From assembly GCA_018672475.1 (NCBI GenBank), contig JABHFS010000168.1:1-64000 (forward strand): 64,000 nucleotides of DNA, in the 5' to 3' direction. Shown piece after piece: positions 27,386 to 35,329 of this stretch. Each line of letters starts with the position of its first letter. Positions within the stretch are counted from its first letter, which is position 1. Source of the stretch: Gemmatimonadota bacterium. Lineage in GTDB: Bacteria; Latescibacterota; UBA2968; UBA8231. The notes beneath the pieces were generated by a model. That model worked only from the letters and a program-made list of their open reading frames with translations. It did not search any database and was not told the DNA's origin. Made by a program: the position numbers and the translations under genes.

Positions 27386-28684
27386 CTACTCCGTCAACGT
27401 CGCATCCGCCTTTTGCTGCAAATCCGCCAGCGCCGCATCCATATCCTCCCCCTCGAGAACCGCCGTCATCGCCTCGGCAATCAGCCGCCGCACCCGCGTA
27501 TAGCCGCGCACCCCCGGTTCACCGCGGCCGGCATCAAGCCAAGCAAAGGCCCGCTCATAACGCGGATGTTCGGCAAAATACGCTTGCAAATGCTCCGCCG
27601 CCCCCTTGCGTGCCGGAAAATACCCGCTGGCCTCCACCCACCGCGCCTGCTGCTCCGGCTCGGTAAACCACTTGAGGAAGAGCCAGGCGGCCAGCTGCTT
27701 GGCCGGTGTCGTGCGACACACCGCGACGCTGGCGCCGTAAACATTGAGCACCGGCTCGGGCGTGGAGTGCGGCAAAGGCGCCACCTGCCAGTTGAAACCA
27801 AGTCCTGCCGCCACCGCGCTCTCGACATGCGGGATACCCGTGGAAGACCCGAGAAAAAACAACACTTCTCCGGTGAGAAAATCGCGCAAACCCTCATCGC
27901 TCTCAAACGCCAGCTCCAACGCCCCATCGACGACCAATTCCCGCAACATCAAGAGCGCCTCGCGCACCTCGGGCGAGTCCAGCGTGTATGCCCGCTGCTG
28001 TTCGTCCATAAAGTCCCCGCCCAACCCGAAGACCATCGACGCCAGACGGCTGGCATCCGCGGGCAACACCCACCCCAAGCTGCGGCCACTCCCATTTTTG
28101 CTAAAAGGGACGACTTTGGCCCGACGGCACAACGCGACAAAAGTCGCCCAATCCTCCGGTGGTTGGTGATGGCCCAATTCGCGCAACCAATCGGCATTGT
28201 AATAAAGCAACTCCAACGAGCGATTCGGCGGCAGGGCGATCTGCACTCCGTCAAAACGATCCTGCGCCAAAAAATCGCTATAATAATCCTGCAGCGCCTC
28301 TGCCGTTAGCCCCCACCGAACCGAGGACATATAGGGCGCCAAATCCACCGCGCCCTCATTGGCGAAATAAGCGTTGGCCTGATTGTTATAGGCGACCACC
28401 AGTGCCGGCAATATCCCCCCCTGAATCCCCACGACCATCTTGTTGAAAATGTCTTTGTAACCGCCGGCGTATTCTCCCCGCACGGAAATCCCATATACAT
28501 TGCCCGCATTGAACTCAGCCAATAAATCATTGAGCCGGTCTTCGCGTTTAAGCGTGTGCTGGTACCAGAAGACCAGTTCCTGCCCCGAGGGATCCACCTG
28601 TTCGATATCCACTACGACGGGCGGATCCACCTCGCCCCGACAGGCGGCAAAAATCCATACCATTCCCCATATGTACTTGTTCAT
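27386..28684 (-). CDS. Extracellular solute-binding lipoprotein, sugar ABC type
   Basis: A 432-residue family-1 (sugar-type) solute-binding protein. I choose ATG 28684, which has AAAGG four bases upstream and begins a short signal sequence MNKYIWGMVWIFAAC with a probable lipidation cysteine; the track start adds 21 residues. The mature part has the usual two-lobe pattern, with LPALVVAYNNQANAYF near the start and QQARWVEASGYFPARKGA near the end. No permease or ATPase gene is adjacent, so it either works with distant partners or is an orphan. Substrate unknown. Confidence 0.82.
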   Translation of the reverse strand: MNKYIWGMVWIFAACRGEVDPPVVVDIEQVDPSGQELVFWYQHTLKREDRLNDLLAEFNAGNVYGISVRGEYAGGYKDIFNKMVVGIQGGILPALVVAYNNQANAYFANEGAVDLAPYMSSVRWGLTAEALQDYYSDFLAQDRFDGVQIALPPNRSLELLYYNADWLRELGHHQPPEDWATFVALCRRAKVVPFSKNGSGRSLGWVLPADASRLASMVFGLGGDFMDEQQRAYTLDSPEVREALLMLRELVVDGALELAFESDEGLRDFLTGEVLFFLGSSTGIPHVESAVAAGLGFNWQVAPLPHSTPEPVLNVYGASVAVCRTTPAKQLAAWLFLKWFTEPEQQARWVEASGYFPARKGAAEHLQAYFAEHPRYERAFAWLDAGRGEPGVRGYTRVRRLIAEAMTAVLEGEDMDAALADLQQKADATLTE

Positions 28685-28839
28685 AGAACCTTTCAGCAAA
28701 CTTTGTCGAACAACAAAAGACCATTGCACATCCATAGTATACCGCACAAGCTTTCCCGCACCATTGCCTCCATCGCCCCTCTTATCTTACTTTGGTATCT
28801 TAATCTTCTTTTGATCCGCCTTAAAATAACACATCCCCT

Positions 28840-29733
28840 ATGACAAAAACCGAAACAGACACTCGGCGCACAGAAGCCAACAGACGGCTCCCGGCAACGC
28901 CCGGTGACAAAGGCGCTGTGCAGCCTACACCACCGACAAAAGTACAACCAGATCTCAATCTAGCCATAACCACTATCGCGCACCCCCGTGCCCAGGAATG
29001 CGAGACCGCGCACGCCATCGCGGCCGAACTCAACGCCCCCTTTATTCCCCGTATCAATGGCCGACCCGGCAAAACTGCCGAGCATAGCGATCGCGAAGGC
29101 CTGCTCATTGTCGAGCGCGAAGAGCTCGCCCTCTGGGTCGCCGGCCAAACCTTTCGCTACCACCCCAATATGGCCACAATGCGAGTGCGCGCCCTCAGCC
29201 AAAAGAAAAACGATGGTCTAGTCGATGCGTTGCAACTGAAGACGGGGGCAAGCCTGCTGGACTGCACCTGCGGGCTCGGAGCCGACGCCATCGTCGCCGC
29301 CCACGCCGTTGGCCCCACCGGCCGGGTCCGCGCCCTCGAATCCTCGACGCTATTGGCTTTACTCGTCATCCGCGGCATGGCCCGCTATAGCCTCGTCTCT
29401 CCGCCGGAACTGATTCCGGCGATGCGCCGCGTCGAAGTGCACCACACGGATTTCACCGATTACCTACGCCGAGAAAGCGATAATGCCTGGGATATCGTCT
29501 ACTTCGACCCGATGTTCTCCGAGACTATCGACATATCCCAAGGCCTCGATATTGTTCGCCGCCTGGCCTATCCGGACGGCCCTTCTCTGCACGACGTACA
29601 AGAGGCAAGACGCGTCGCCCGACACCGGGTGGCCATGAAAGACCGCCAGCCCGGCCAAAACCTCGCGCGACTTGGCTTCACTACTATAAAAAAGAGCCGG
29701 CGCATCTGCTACGGCACCATCGACGCCCTTTAG
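28840..29733 (+). CDS. SAM-dependent methyltransferase, RsmJ-like
   Basis: A 297-residue class I methyltransferase. The SAM-binding motif is LLDCTCGLGADAIVAA, and the later YFDPMF motif resembles the RsmJ/DUF548 group of rRNA (guanine) methyltransferases. The N-terminal 40 residues are polar and weakly conserved in appearance, so a later start is possible, although the ATG used here is plausible. It is followed 14 bases later by the isomerase gene and probably shares its transcript. Family assignment is by motif only. Confidence 0.75.
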   Translation: MTKTETDTRRTEANRRLPATPGDKGAVQPTPPTKVQPDLNLAITTIAHPRAQECETAHAIAAELNAPFIPRINGRPGKTAEHSDREGLLIVEREELALWVAGQTFRYHPNMATMRVRALSQKKNDGLVDALQLKTGASLLDCTCGLGADAIVAAHAVGPTGRVRALESSTLLALLVIRGMARYSLVSPPELIPAMRRVEVHHTDFTDYLRRESDNAWDIVYFDPMFSETIDISQGLDIVRRLAYPDGPSLHDVQEARRVARHRVAMKDRQPGQNLARLGFTTIKKSRRICYGTIDAL

Positions 29734-29747
29734 AAAGGACTCGCCCC

Positions 29748-30512
29748 GTGGAATTATCCTGCTGCGCTTGGGCCCTTACAGGCCGCGAAAAAGACACCCT
29801 CAACACCTTGGCCGATATCGGGTTCAACTCGATCGACATACAGGCCAAGACCTTCCAAAACCCCGATGCGCAATCACAGATCAAGGATCTCGGCCTGGCG
29901 CTCTCCTGCCTCGCGATGTCCTTCAACATGGATGACGGAGCCGCCCTCGACAGCACAAGCCCCACCGGTCGCCAAACCGCCCTCGACCACTGCCGGGCGG
30001 CGCTAGACCAAGCGGCCGGCCTGAACATCAAGACCACCTATGTCGTCCCCGGCGAGGACCCCGCGGGGTTGCCGCATTTTAGCGAAACGATGCTGCAAGT
30101 CGCCGACTACGCCGCCGAACGAGGCATCCGTGTCGGCATCGAACACTTCCCCGGCAAAGCCTTGCCAACCGCCGCTGGCACGCTCGAATACCTGGCGGAT
30201 CTCGGCCACGACAATCTCTACCTGCTGCTCGACACTGGACACCTGCAGATGTCAAAAGAAGACCCCGCCGCGATCATCGCCGCGGCCGGCGACCGCCTCA
30301 CCTACGTGCACCTAGACGACAACGACGGCGATGGCGATTTGCATTGGTCCTTGCTCGATGGCGTGCTCACGGAAGCAGCGCTCAGCGCGATTTTCTCCGC
30401 CCTCGGCCCAAGCCCCTATAGCGGCCCGGCCAGCCTTGAGCTCAACCCCAACCTACCCGACCCGACAGCCGCGTTGGCCGAGAGCCGCGATATTACCCTG
30501 AAATACCTGTAG
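29748..30512 (+). CDS. Sugar phosphate isomerase/epimerase-like TIM barrel
   Basis: A 254-residue xylose-isomerase-like TIM barrel of the AP endonuclease 2 superfamily. Metal-ligand-type motifs are visible: GIRVGIEHFPG, LYLLLDTGHLQ and LTYVHLDDNDG, with a late SLELNPN. The GTG start has AAAGGA eight bases upstream. It lies directly before an oligopeptide-type binding protein (11 bases), which suggests use of an imported sugar or derivative. The exact reaction cannot be assigned. Confidence 0.82.
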   Translation: MELSCCAWALTGREKDTLNTLADIGFNSIDIQAKTFQNPDAQSQIKDLGLALSCLAMSFNMDDGAALDSTSPTGRQTALDHCRAALDQAAGLNIKTTYVVPGEDPAGLPHFSETMLQVADYAAERGIRVGIEHFPGKALPTAAGTLEYLADLGHDNLYLLLDTGHLQMSKEDPAAIIAAAGDRLTYVHLDDNDGDGDLHWSLLDGVLTEAALSAIFSALGPSPYSGPASLELNPNLPDPTAALAESRDITLKYL

Positions 30513-30523
30513 AAAGGAATCTG

Positions 30524-32266
30524 ATGCGCATCGCCTATACCCTGATCCTAGCCTGCCTGCCTCTTATCGCCTGTGGTAGCGGCGAAGGCGGCCCGGGGCG
30601 CACCCTAAAAAATATCCCGCGCAACCGCACCTTGATCATGGACTGCGCCGAGGGCAATACCTGCGCCGGCCAGATTCAGGACTACAACACCTTCAATCCC
30701 TTTATCCCGGGTGGCATTTCGCGTATCGGTTATAACTTTCTCTACGAGCCTCTCTACTTTTTCAATGCGTATAAAGAAGACTCCGAACTGATCCCCTGGA
30801 TCGCGGAAAGCCACACCTTCAACGACGACAATACCGAAATCATCATTAAAATACGCCCCGGCGTCGAGTGGAGCGACGGCCATCCCTGGTCAGCGCACGA
30901 CTTCGCCTTCACCGTCAATATGCTCAAGGACAACGCCCCGCAATTGATGCACTCGACGGATATGGAAGCCTGGGTCAAAGAAGCCGTCGCCCTCGACAGC
31001 CTGACCGCGAAGATCACCCTTAAGACCCCCAACCCGCGCTTTCTCTTCAGCTATTTCGTACACAGCGGCGACCAAGGCGTGCCCATCGTGCCCAAGCACA
31101 TCTGGGAAGGGCAGAACCCGATGGAATTCTCCAACTACGATCTGCAAAAAGGCTGGCCCGTCTTGACCGGCCCCTATGAGATCGCAGCCTCCGAGCCAGC
31201 CCAACGGATCTGGGATTTGCGTCCAAATTGGTGGGCGAAGAAACTCGGTTTCCAGGAATTGCCCAAAGTCGAGCGGCTGATCTACCTGACCTATATGGAA
31301 GAAAACAAGCGCGTACAGAATTTGATCGCCAACAATATCGATACCTGCCTCGAACTACGCCCCGCCAATATCGTCTCGCTATTGGACGCCAATCCCAATA
31401 TCACCACCTGGACCGGCCGCGAACCGCCCTATAGCTATATCACTTGGTGGCCGATCTCGTTAGGCTTCAACGGCCTCGAAGCACCGTGGTCCGACTCCGA
31501 GATGCGCCGCGCGGTAAACTACGCAATCAATCGCGAACAGTTGGTCGAAATCGGTTGGCAAAACTCCGGCGACTGGACCCATCTACCCCTGCCCGATCTA
31601 CCGCAGATGCGCAAATATTTCACCTGGGCCGAAGACTTGGTCGCCAAACACCAGGTCGGCGTCTTTGACTTGGAGAAGAGCGCCGCGATATTGAGCAGCA
31701 AGGGCTACTCGCGCACGGGAGAGTTCTGGGAAAAGGATGGCCAGACGCTGAGCATGGTCATCGATATCTTCTCCCACTTCCAGGACCTGACGCCGGTGCT
31801 TATCGCCCAGCTCAAAAAGGCCGGCATCGACGCCACCTTCCGCATGACCTCCGATTTCAACAGCCGCCTGCGCCAAGGCACCGCCCGCGCCTATATGATC
31901 GGCAACTTCAGCTCGATGAAGGATCCCTATTTCGTGCTGCGCCAATACCAGAGCCGCTTCGTACAACCCACCGGCCAGGCGGCCGATATGCCCTGGCGCT
32001 GGAAAAATGCGGCCTACGACGAGTTGATCGATCAGATGGGCCAGACCCCGACCGACGATCCGGCGATGGAGACGCTCTATCGCCAGGCAATGGACATCTG
32101 GCTTGCAGAGTTGCCCTCAATCCCCATCGTGCAGTGGCCACACCGCATCCCGCACAACGAGACCTATTGGACCAACTGGCCCTCGGAGGATAATCCCTAT
32201 ATCAACAGCGCCTATTGGAGCCGCACCTGGCTGTTGGTATTGCTCAATTTGCAGCCGAAGTCGTGA
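30524..32266 (+). CDS. Oligopeptide-type ABC solute-binding lipoprotein
   Basis: A 580-residue family-5 solute-binding protein with signal peptide and lipobox LPLIAC at residues 13-18. The family block IRPGVEWSDGHPWSAHDFAFT is clear, as are YNFLYEPLYFF near the start and the LRRAVNYAINR-like segment (MRRAVNYAINREQL). AGAAAGGA stands about five bases before the ATG. No transporter permease or ATPase gene follows, which is unusual, since these genes normally head dpp/opp operons. In FCB-type genomes such proteins may bind sugars or other solutes rather than peptides. Confidence 0.88.
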   Translation: MRIAYTLILACLPLIACGSGEGGPGRTLKNIPRNRTLIMDCAEGNTCAGQIQDYNTFNPFIPGGISRIGYNFLYEPLYFFNAYKEDSELIPWIAESHTFNDDNTEIIIKIRPGVEWSDGHPWSAHDFAFTVNMLKDNAPQLMHSTDMEAWVKEAVALDSLTAKITLKTPNPRFLFSYFVHSGDQGVPIVPKHIWEGQNPMEFSNYDLQKGWPVLTGPYEIAASEPAQRIWDLRPNWWAKKLGFQELPKVERLIYLTYMEENKRVQNLIANNIDTCLELRPANIVSLLDANPNITTWTGREPPYSYITWWPISLGFNGLEAPWSDSEMRRAVNYAINREQLVEIGWQNSGDWTHLPLPDLPQMRKYFTWAEDLVAKHQVGVFDLEKSAAILSSKGYSRTGEFWEKDGQTLSMVIDIFSHFQDLTPVLIAQLKKAGIDATFRMTSDFNSRLRQGTARAYMIGNFSSMKDPYFVLRQYQSRFVQPTGQAADMPWRWKNAAYDELIDQMGQTPTDDPAMETLYRQAMDIWLAELPSIPIVQWPHRIPHNETYWTNWPSEDNPYINSAYWSRTWLLVLLNLQPKS

Positions 32267-32364
32267 TAAACTTGTGCTGTAGACAAAAAGGGAATATAGA
32301 TGGGCGTCATATAATGCCTTAATCGTTTAGCTACTTAAATAGAGGCAAAATCAGGCACAAAAAA

Positions 32365-32396
32365 ACCGGCCAACATACAGGACACCGGCCAACATA
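32365..32396. repeat. Tandem 13-base direct repeat
   Basis: ACCGGCCAACATA occurs twice with a 19-base period. On the minus strand the second copy is followed by a run of seven T, so a weak terminator for the flavoprotein gene is possible, though the stem would be only four or five pairs. It lies in the 310-base gap after the solute-binding protein; 32267-32364 shows nothing recognisable. Confidence 0.45.
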
Positions 32397-32413
32397 GACT
32401 CTATATCATTTTC

Positions 32414-32535
32414 TTAGAAGACCCTACGGCTCTTCTCGATCTCGGCGTCCATTTTCAGCAAGGCTCGCTCAACCACATCACCCGAATGCCGGCCACTGAC
32501 CATCCGGCATGTCACGAACTCCGCTTTACGTGAAA
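32414..32535 (-). pseudogene. Possible remnant of a ParD/CopG-type antitoxin
   Basis: An open frame of 40 codons without a proper start reads KAEFVTCRMVSGRHSGDVVE and then RALLKMDAEIEKS, ending at a TAA. This resembles the middle of ParD antitoxins (a V-x-SGR block followed by EVVREAL), with two residues missing. A TGA lies just upstream in frame, and no toxin gene is adjacent. It could be chance, given the short length. Confidence 0.35.
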
Positions 32536-32577
32536 TTCAAGTAATTTCGGTCACGTGAGATGAAATTTATCTAAAGC

Positions 32578-33870
32578 CTATAATAAACCTTCCTTCTGTA
32601 GAATATCGCCAGAAATAGCATAAGTCGTTCCATGCATTGAAATCACAACAAGTCCTATGCCCGCTGCCAGATAGCCGCCAATATATAAATTGTCGATATC
32701 GAGTGACTCGTAATTGTGCGCATGCGTCCTTACCTGATTCACCTGGAAACGATAATTATCGCGCATCGGCGTCAGTTGCAAAGCATCGAATCCCTGCAAA
32801 ATAGAATAATCGGCTACTCCGCCGATCTCCTTGATCACGTGGTCGACCTCGATTATCCGCGCCCCATCCGGCGTCTCTAACTCAACCTGCCCTCCCTCGC
32901 CGATCTTAGTAACCTGCGTATGATACATCGAATCCAGTCGGGGCGAACGACTCTCCAAGATCTCAGCGATGCGTTTGTAATAGGGTAAGCCTTGTCGGCT
33001 GTCGTTGATCAATTGCCAGTGCACGGCTGGATCCTGGCGCATCGCATAGTAGACCTGTTTGCCCGCATCGTGCAACTCGACCGCCGCCCAATCGCCCGAA
33101 CGCCCGCCCCCGACGACAACGACCCGCTCACCGGGAAAATCCTCGGGTTTATCGTAACGCCCGGTGACAAAGGGCAAATCCTCGCCCGACACCTGCAAAT
33201 CCCGCAGCTGCCCGCGCTGGCCGGTGGCCAATACCAGATACTTACAGGTATAAAGCCGTTCTTCTCCCGAAACCACATCCCGACTGCTAAGCTGGAACCC
33301 CTGTTCATGCGGTTCGATCCGCAGCACGTCCTCGCTGTTACGGATATTTTTTGCGACCTCAAAACGCTCGGGAATGCTATGGTAATAATCGATCAGGTCG
33401 GTTTTGACGATCAACTCGTTGACATCGAGATCAAGCCCGATTTCATCCGCGTACTGCGCCAGTGGGTGAAAGGCAAATTCCATCCACTGGCCCGGCGACA
33501 AGGTCAGCAAATTTTTCGGCGCGTTATTCCACAAACCACCGACCGGCTCGCGACTAATAAGCAAGGTATCGAGCGGCGCGGCGCGCCTAAACTCCATCGC
33601 AACCTGGTCCAAGCCCTCAAAGAGTTGGCGCGGATGGTGCAGCGAGCGAAACAAATCCACCGGCTTGAGCCCGCTCCGCACCAAGGCCTGCATATCTAAG
33701 CCGAGCAAGTTATCATCGAATTGCTGCAAATACCCGGCTATGGGCGCATAACGCGATTCGAAAATCCGACTGTCGCGATAAAAGGGGTGCCATCCCCCCA
33801 AAACCACGGCCAAAGGCAAACCCGCCGGGCCGCCGCCAACAATTATAACTGTATGATGTTCTGCATTCAT
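32578..33870 (-). CDS. FAD/NAD(P)-dependent oxidoreductase, monooxygenase-like
   Basis: A 430-residue flavoprotein with an N-terminal FAD-binding Rossmann motif VIIVGGGPAGLPLA and a second dinucleotide motif VVVVGGGRSGDWAA near residue 245. LVLATGQRG precedes the second motif, as in flavin monooxygenases and OSGIN1-like proteins. The C-terminal LYIGGYLAAGIG fits the FAD fold. No strong ribosome site is seen before the ATG. The upstream DNA is a decayed gene. The substrate is unknown. Confidence 0.8.
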   Translation of the reverse strand: MNAEHHTVIIVGGGPAGLPLAVVLGGWHPFYRDSRIFESRYAPIAGYLQQFDDNLLGLDMQALVRSGLKPVDLFRSLHHPRQLFEGLDQVAMEFRRAAPLDTLLISREPVGGLWNNAPKNLLTLSPGQWMEFAFHPLAQYADEIGLDLDVNELIVKTDLIDYYHSIPERFEVAKNIRNSEDVLRIEPHEQGFQLSSRDVVSGEERLYTCKYLVLATGQRGQLRDLQVSGEDLPFVTGRYDKPEDFPGERVVVVGGGRSGDWAAVELHDAGKQVYYAMRQDPAVHWQLINDSRQGLPYYKRIAEILESRSPRLDSMYHTQVTKIGEGGQVELETPDGARIIEVDHVIKEIGGVADYSILQGFDALQLTPMRDNYRFQVNQVRTHAHNYESLDIDNLYIGGYLAAGIGLVVISMHGTTYAISGDILQKEGLL

Positions 33871-33879
33871 AATTTATAG

Positions 33880-34233
33880 CCCGGACGACCCGCCCCCGCC
33901 GCCGGCCCGCACCTGCTTCTGCTCGTGTGAATATTCGGGGATATGGGCCGCCGCCGATGCGCGCATTGCGCTCGACCCGGTGGCCCATCCGCTGTAATTC
34001 ATCAACTAACGCGTCGTCCATACTCGACGACACCTCAATCGGCTCCTCGACTACAACGTGTAAACGTGGCGCTTTGGCCGCCTCTTGCGCCCCGGCGGCA
34101 ACGGCACCCAGACCCTGATGATGATCGGCGCGACGGAATTGATACCGCCCGGCCGCGGATTCCCCAATAACGCAAGCGCAGCAGAGAACCGATTGGGAAT
34201 AAGGAAATATCCAAAAGCGGCCCGCCGCACCAC
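33880..34233 (-). pseudogene. Decayed fragment, possibly gamma-glutamyltransferase
   Basis: Two overlapping frames carry protein-like sequence. One reads PNRFSAALALLGNPRPGG followed by INSVAPIII. The next reads EAAKAPRLHVVVEEPIEV and DALVDELQRMGHRVERN. The pattern APRLH, acidic residue, then GH-V is typical of gamma-glutamyltransferase C-termini, but the match is tentative. A frameshift falls near the ATCATCATC run. No long ORF spans it. It sits between the topoisomerase VI A gene and the flavoprotein gene. Confidence 0.45.
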
Positions 34234-34240
34234 TCTAAGC

Positions 34241-35329
34241 CTACGGCAAAAATTCCTGCGCCCGCGCCAACTTCTCTGGCAAATACGTATCCATCACATG
34301 ATTCAGGTCATGCACCGCAAAGGCCTGCTGTTCTGCCCTGACCCCCGCCTTCTTCAACTGCAATAACGCGTCCTGCCACTTCTTGAAGTGCTGCACGAAC
34401 GGGTCGTTTTTCAGCGCGTCGTCGATGCGCTTAATATCGATATCGGTCATCTTGTGCGTGGGCAAATCATAGTCGGCGATATCGTCTGGTGTCACGCCGA
34501 GAAAATGCGCCTTCGGCACGCAGAAAGCCTCGTTGATATGCGCGGCATTGCCCGAGCCGACCTTTAATGTCCGATAAATATTGCAAATTCCGTATGGATC
34601 GCAGTCGACAAAGGCATACACTGGGATATCCAGATCCTCCGACATCCGGCGGATAAAACGCCGGGTCGCCCTCGTCGGCACGCCCCCCATCGACACTAAA
34701 ATACAATCGGACCGCCGCCAGTAATTGTGCTTGACCAGCCGCTGGAACATACCCGCCGTCTCGATCGCCAACACGAATTTGGCGTCCGACTCAAAACGTA
34801 GATGCTCGACAGAGATCGGAATCGAATAGGCCCCCGAGCCGAACTTGGTGCAATCGATGGCCAACTCCTCGCCGCTGTCGCGGTCCTCGTCAAAGACCAC
34901 TAAATTGCCCGCCACTTCACCGCCCTTTTCCTCCGGCACAAAACCCAATTGTTCGCGATTTACCGAGAAGAACGCCTCGACATCGTCGAGCACCGCATCC
35001 GACTCTGTTTGCTCGGCGAAACGCACCTCCTCCGCCCACCCCTTGGCCACATAGTAGGCCTCGCGCTTCGTCGCTATATCGTCGGTTTCGATTAGTTTTT
35101 TCGATAGCGCGATCATCTTCAACGACTGGGCGAAGGTCTTTACCGTCGACACCGCCAAAGTCCGCTCCTTGGTCTTGCTCCCGATCTGAAAATAACCGGC
35201 CTTCGGATCGAACTTAACATTGCTCAGATTGCGCAGCGGAAACTTCATCGACGGCTTCTGTTTCTTCAAAATCTTGTCGCGAATCCCCTTGGCCTCCTTG
35301 GCGATCTGTTTGAGCAGCGCCTGGTTCAT
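34241..35329 (-). CDS. DNA topoisomerase VI subunit A
   Basis: A 362-residue Spo11/TopoVI-A protein. The catalytic tyrosine lies in KREAYYVAKGW (Tyr92/Tyr93), and the Toprim metal site is visible as AIETAGMF and VDCDPYG. It cleaves and rejoins both DNA strands together with subunit B. Its ATG has GGAG six bases upstream and overlaps the subunit B stop by four bases, so the two are coupled. Topoisomerase VI is mainly archaeal and plant; bacterial copies are scattered, consistent with old transfer. Confidence 0.93.
   Translation of the reverse strand: MNQALLKQIAKEAKGIRDKILKKQKPSMKFPLRNLSNVKFDPKAGYFQIGSKTKERTLAVSTVKTFAQSLKMIALSKKLIETDDIATKREAYYVAKGWAEEVRFAEQTESDAVLDDVEAFFSVNREQLGFVPEEKGGEVAGNLVVFDEDRDSGEELAIDCTKFGSGAYSIPISVEHLRFESDAKFVLAIETAGMFQRLVKHNYWRRSDCILVSMGGVPTRATRRFIRRMSEDLDIPVYAFVDCDPYGICNIYRTLKVGSGNAAHINEAFCVPKAHFLGVTPDDIADYDLPTHKMTDIDIKRIDDALKNDPFVQHFKKWQDALLQLKKAGVRAEQQAFAVHDLNHVMDTYLPEKLARAQEFLP

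Noticed and set aside
27413-28309. 298-residue ORF on the plus strand
   Set aside because: It is antisense to the sugar-type solute-binding protein and has no recognisable motif.
32365-32396. The 13-base direct repeat as an attachment site
   Set aside because: The copies are only 19 bases apart with no integrase or tRNA nearby; a local duplication or weak terminator is simpler.
32992-33699. 235-residue ORF on the plus strand
   Set aside because: It is antisense to the flavoprotein oxidoreductase with its two dinucleotide motifs.
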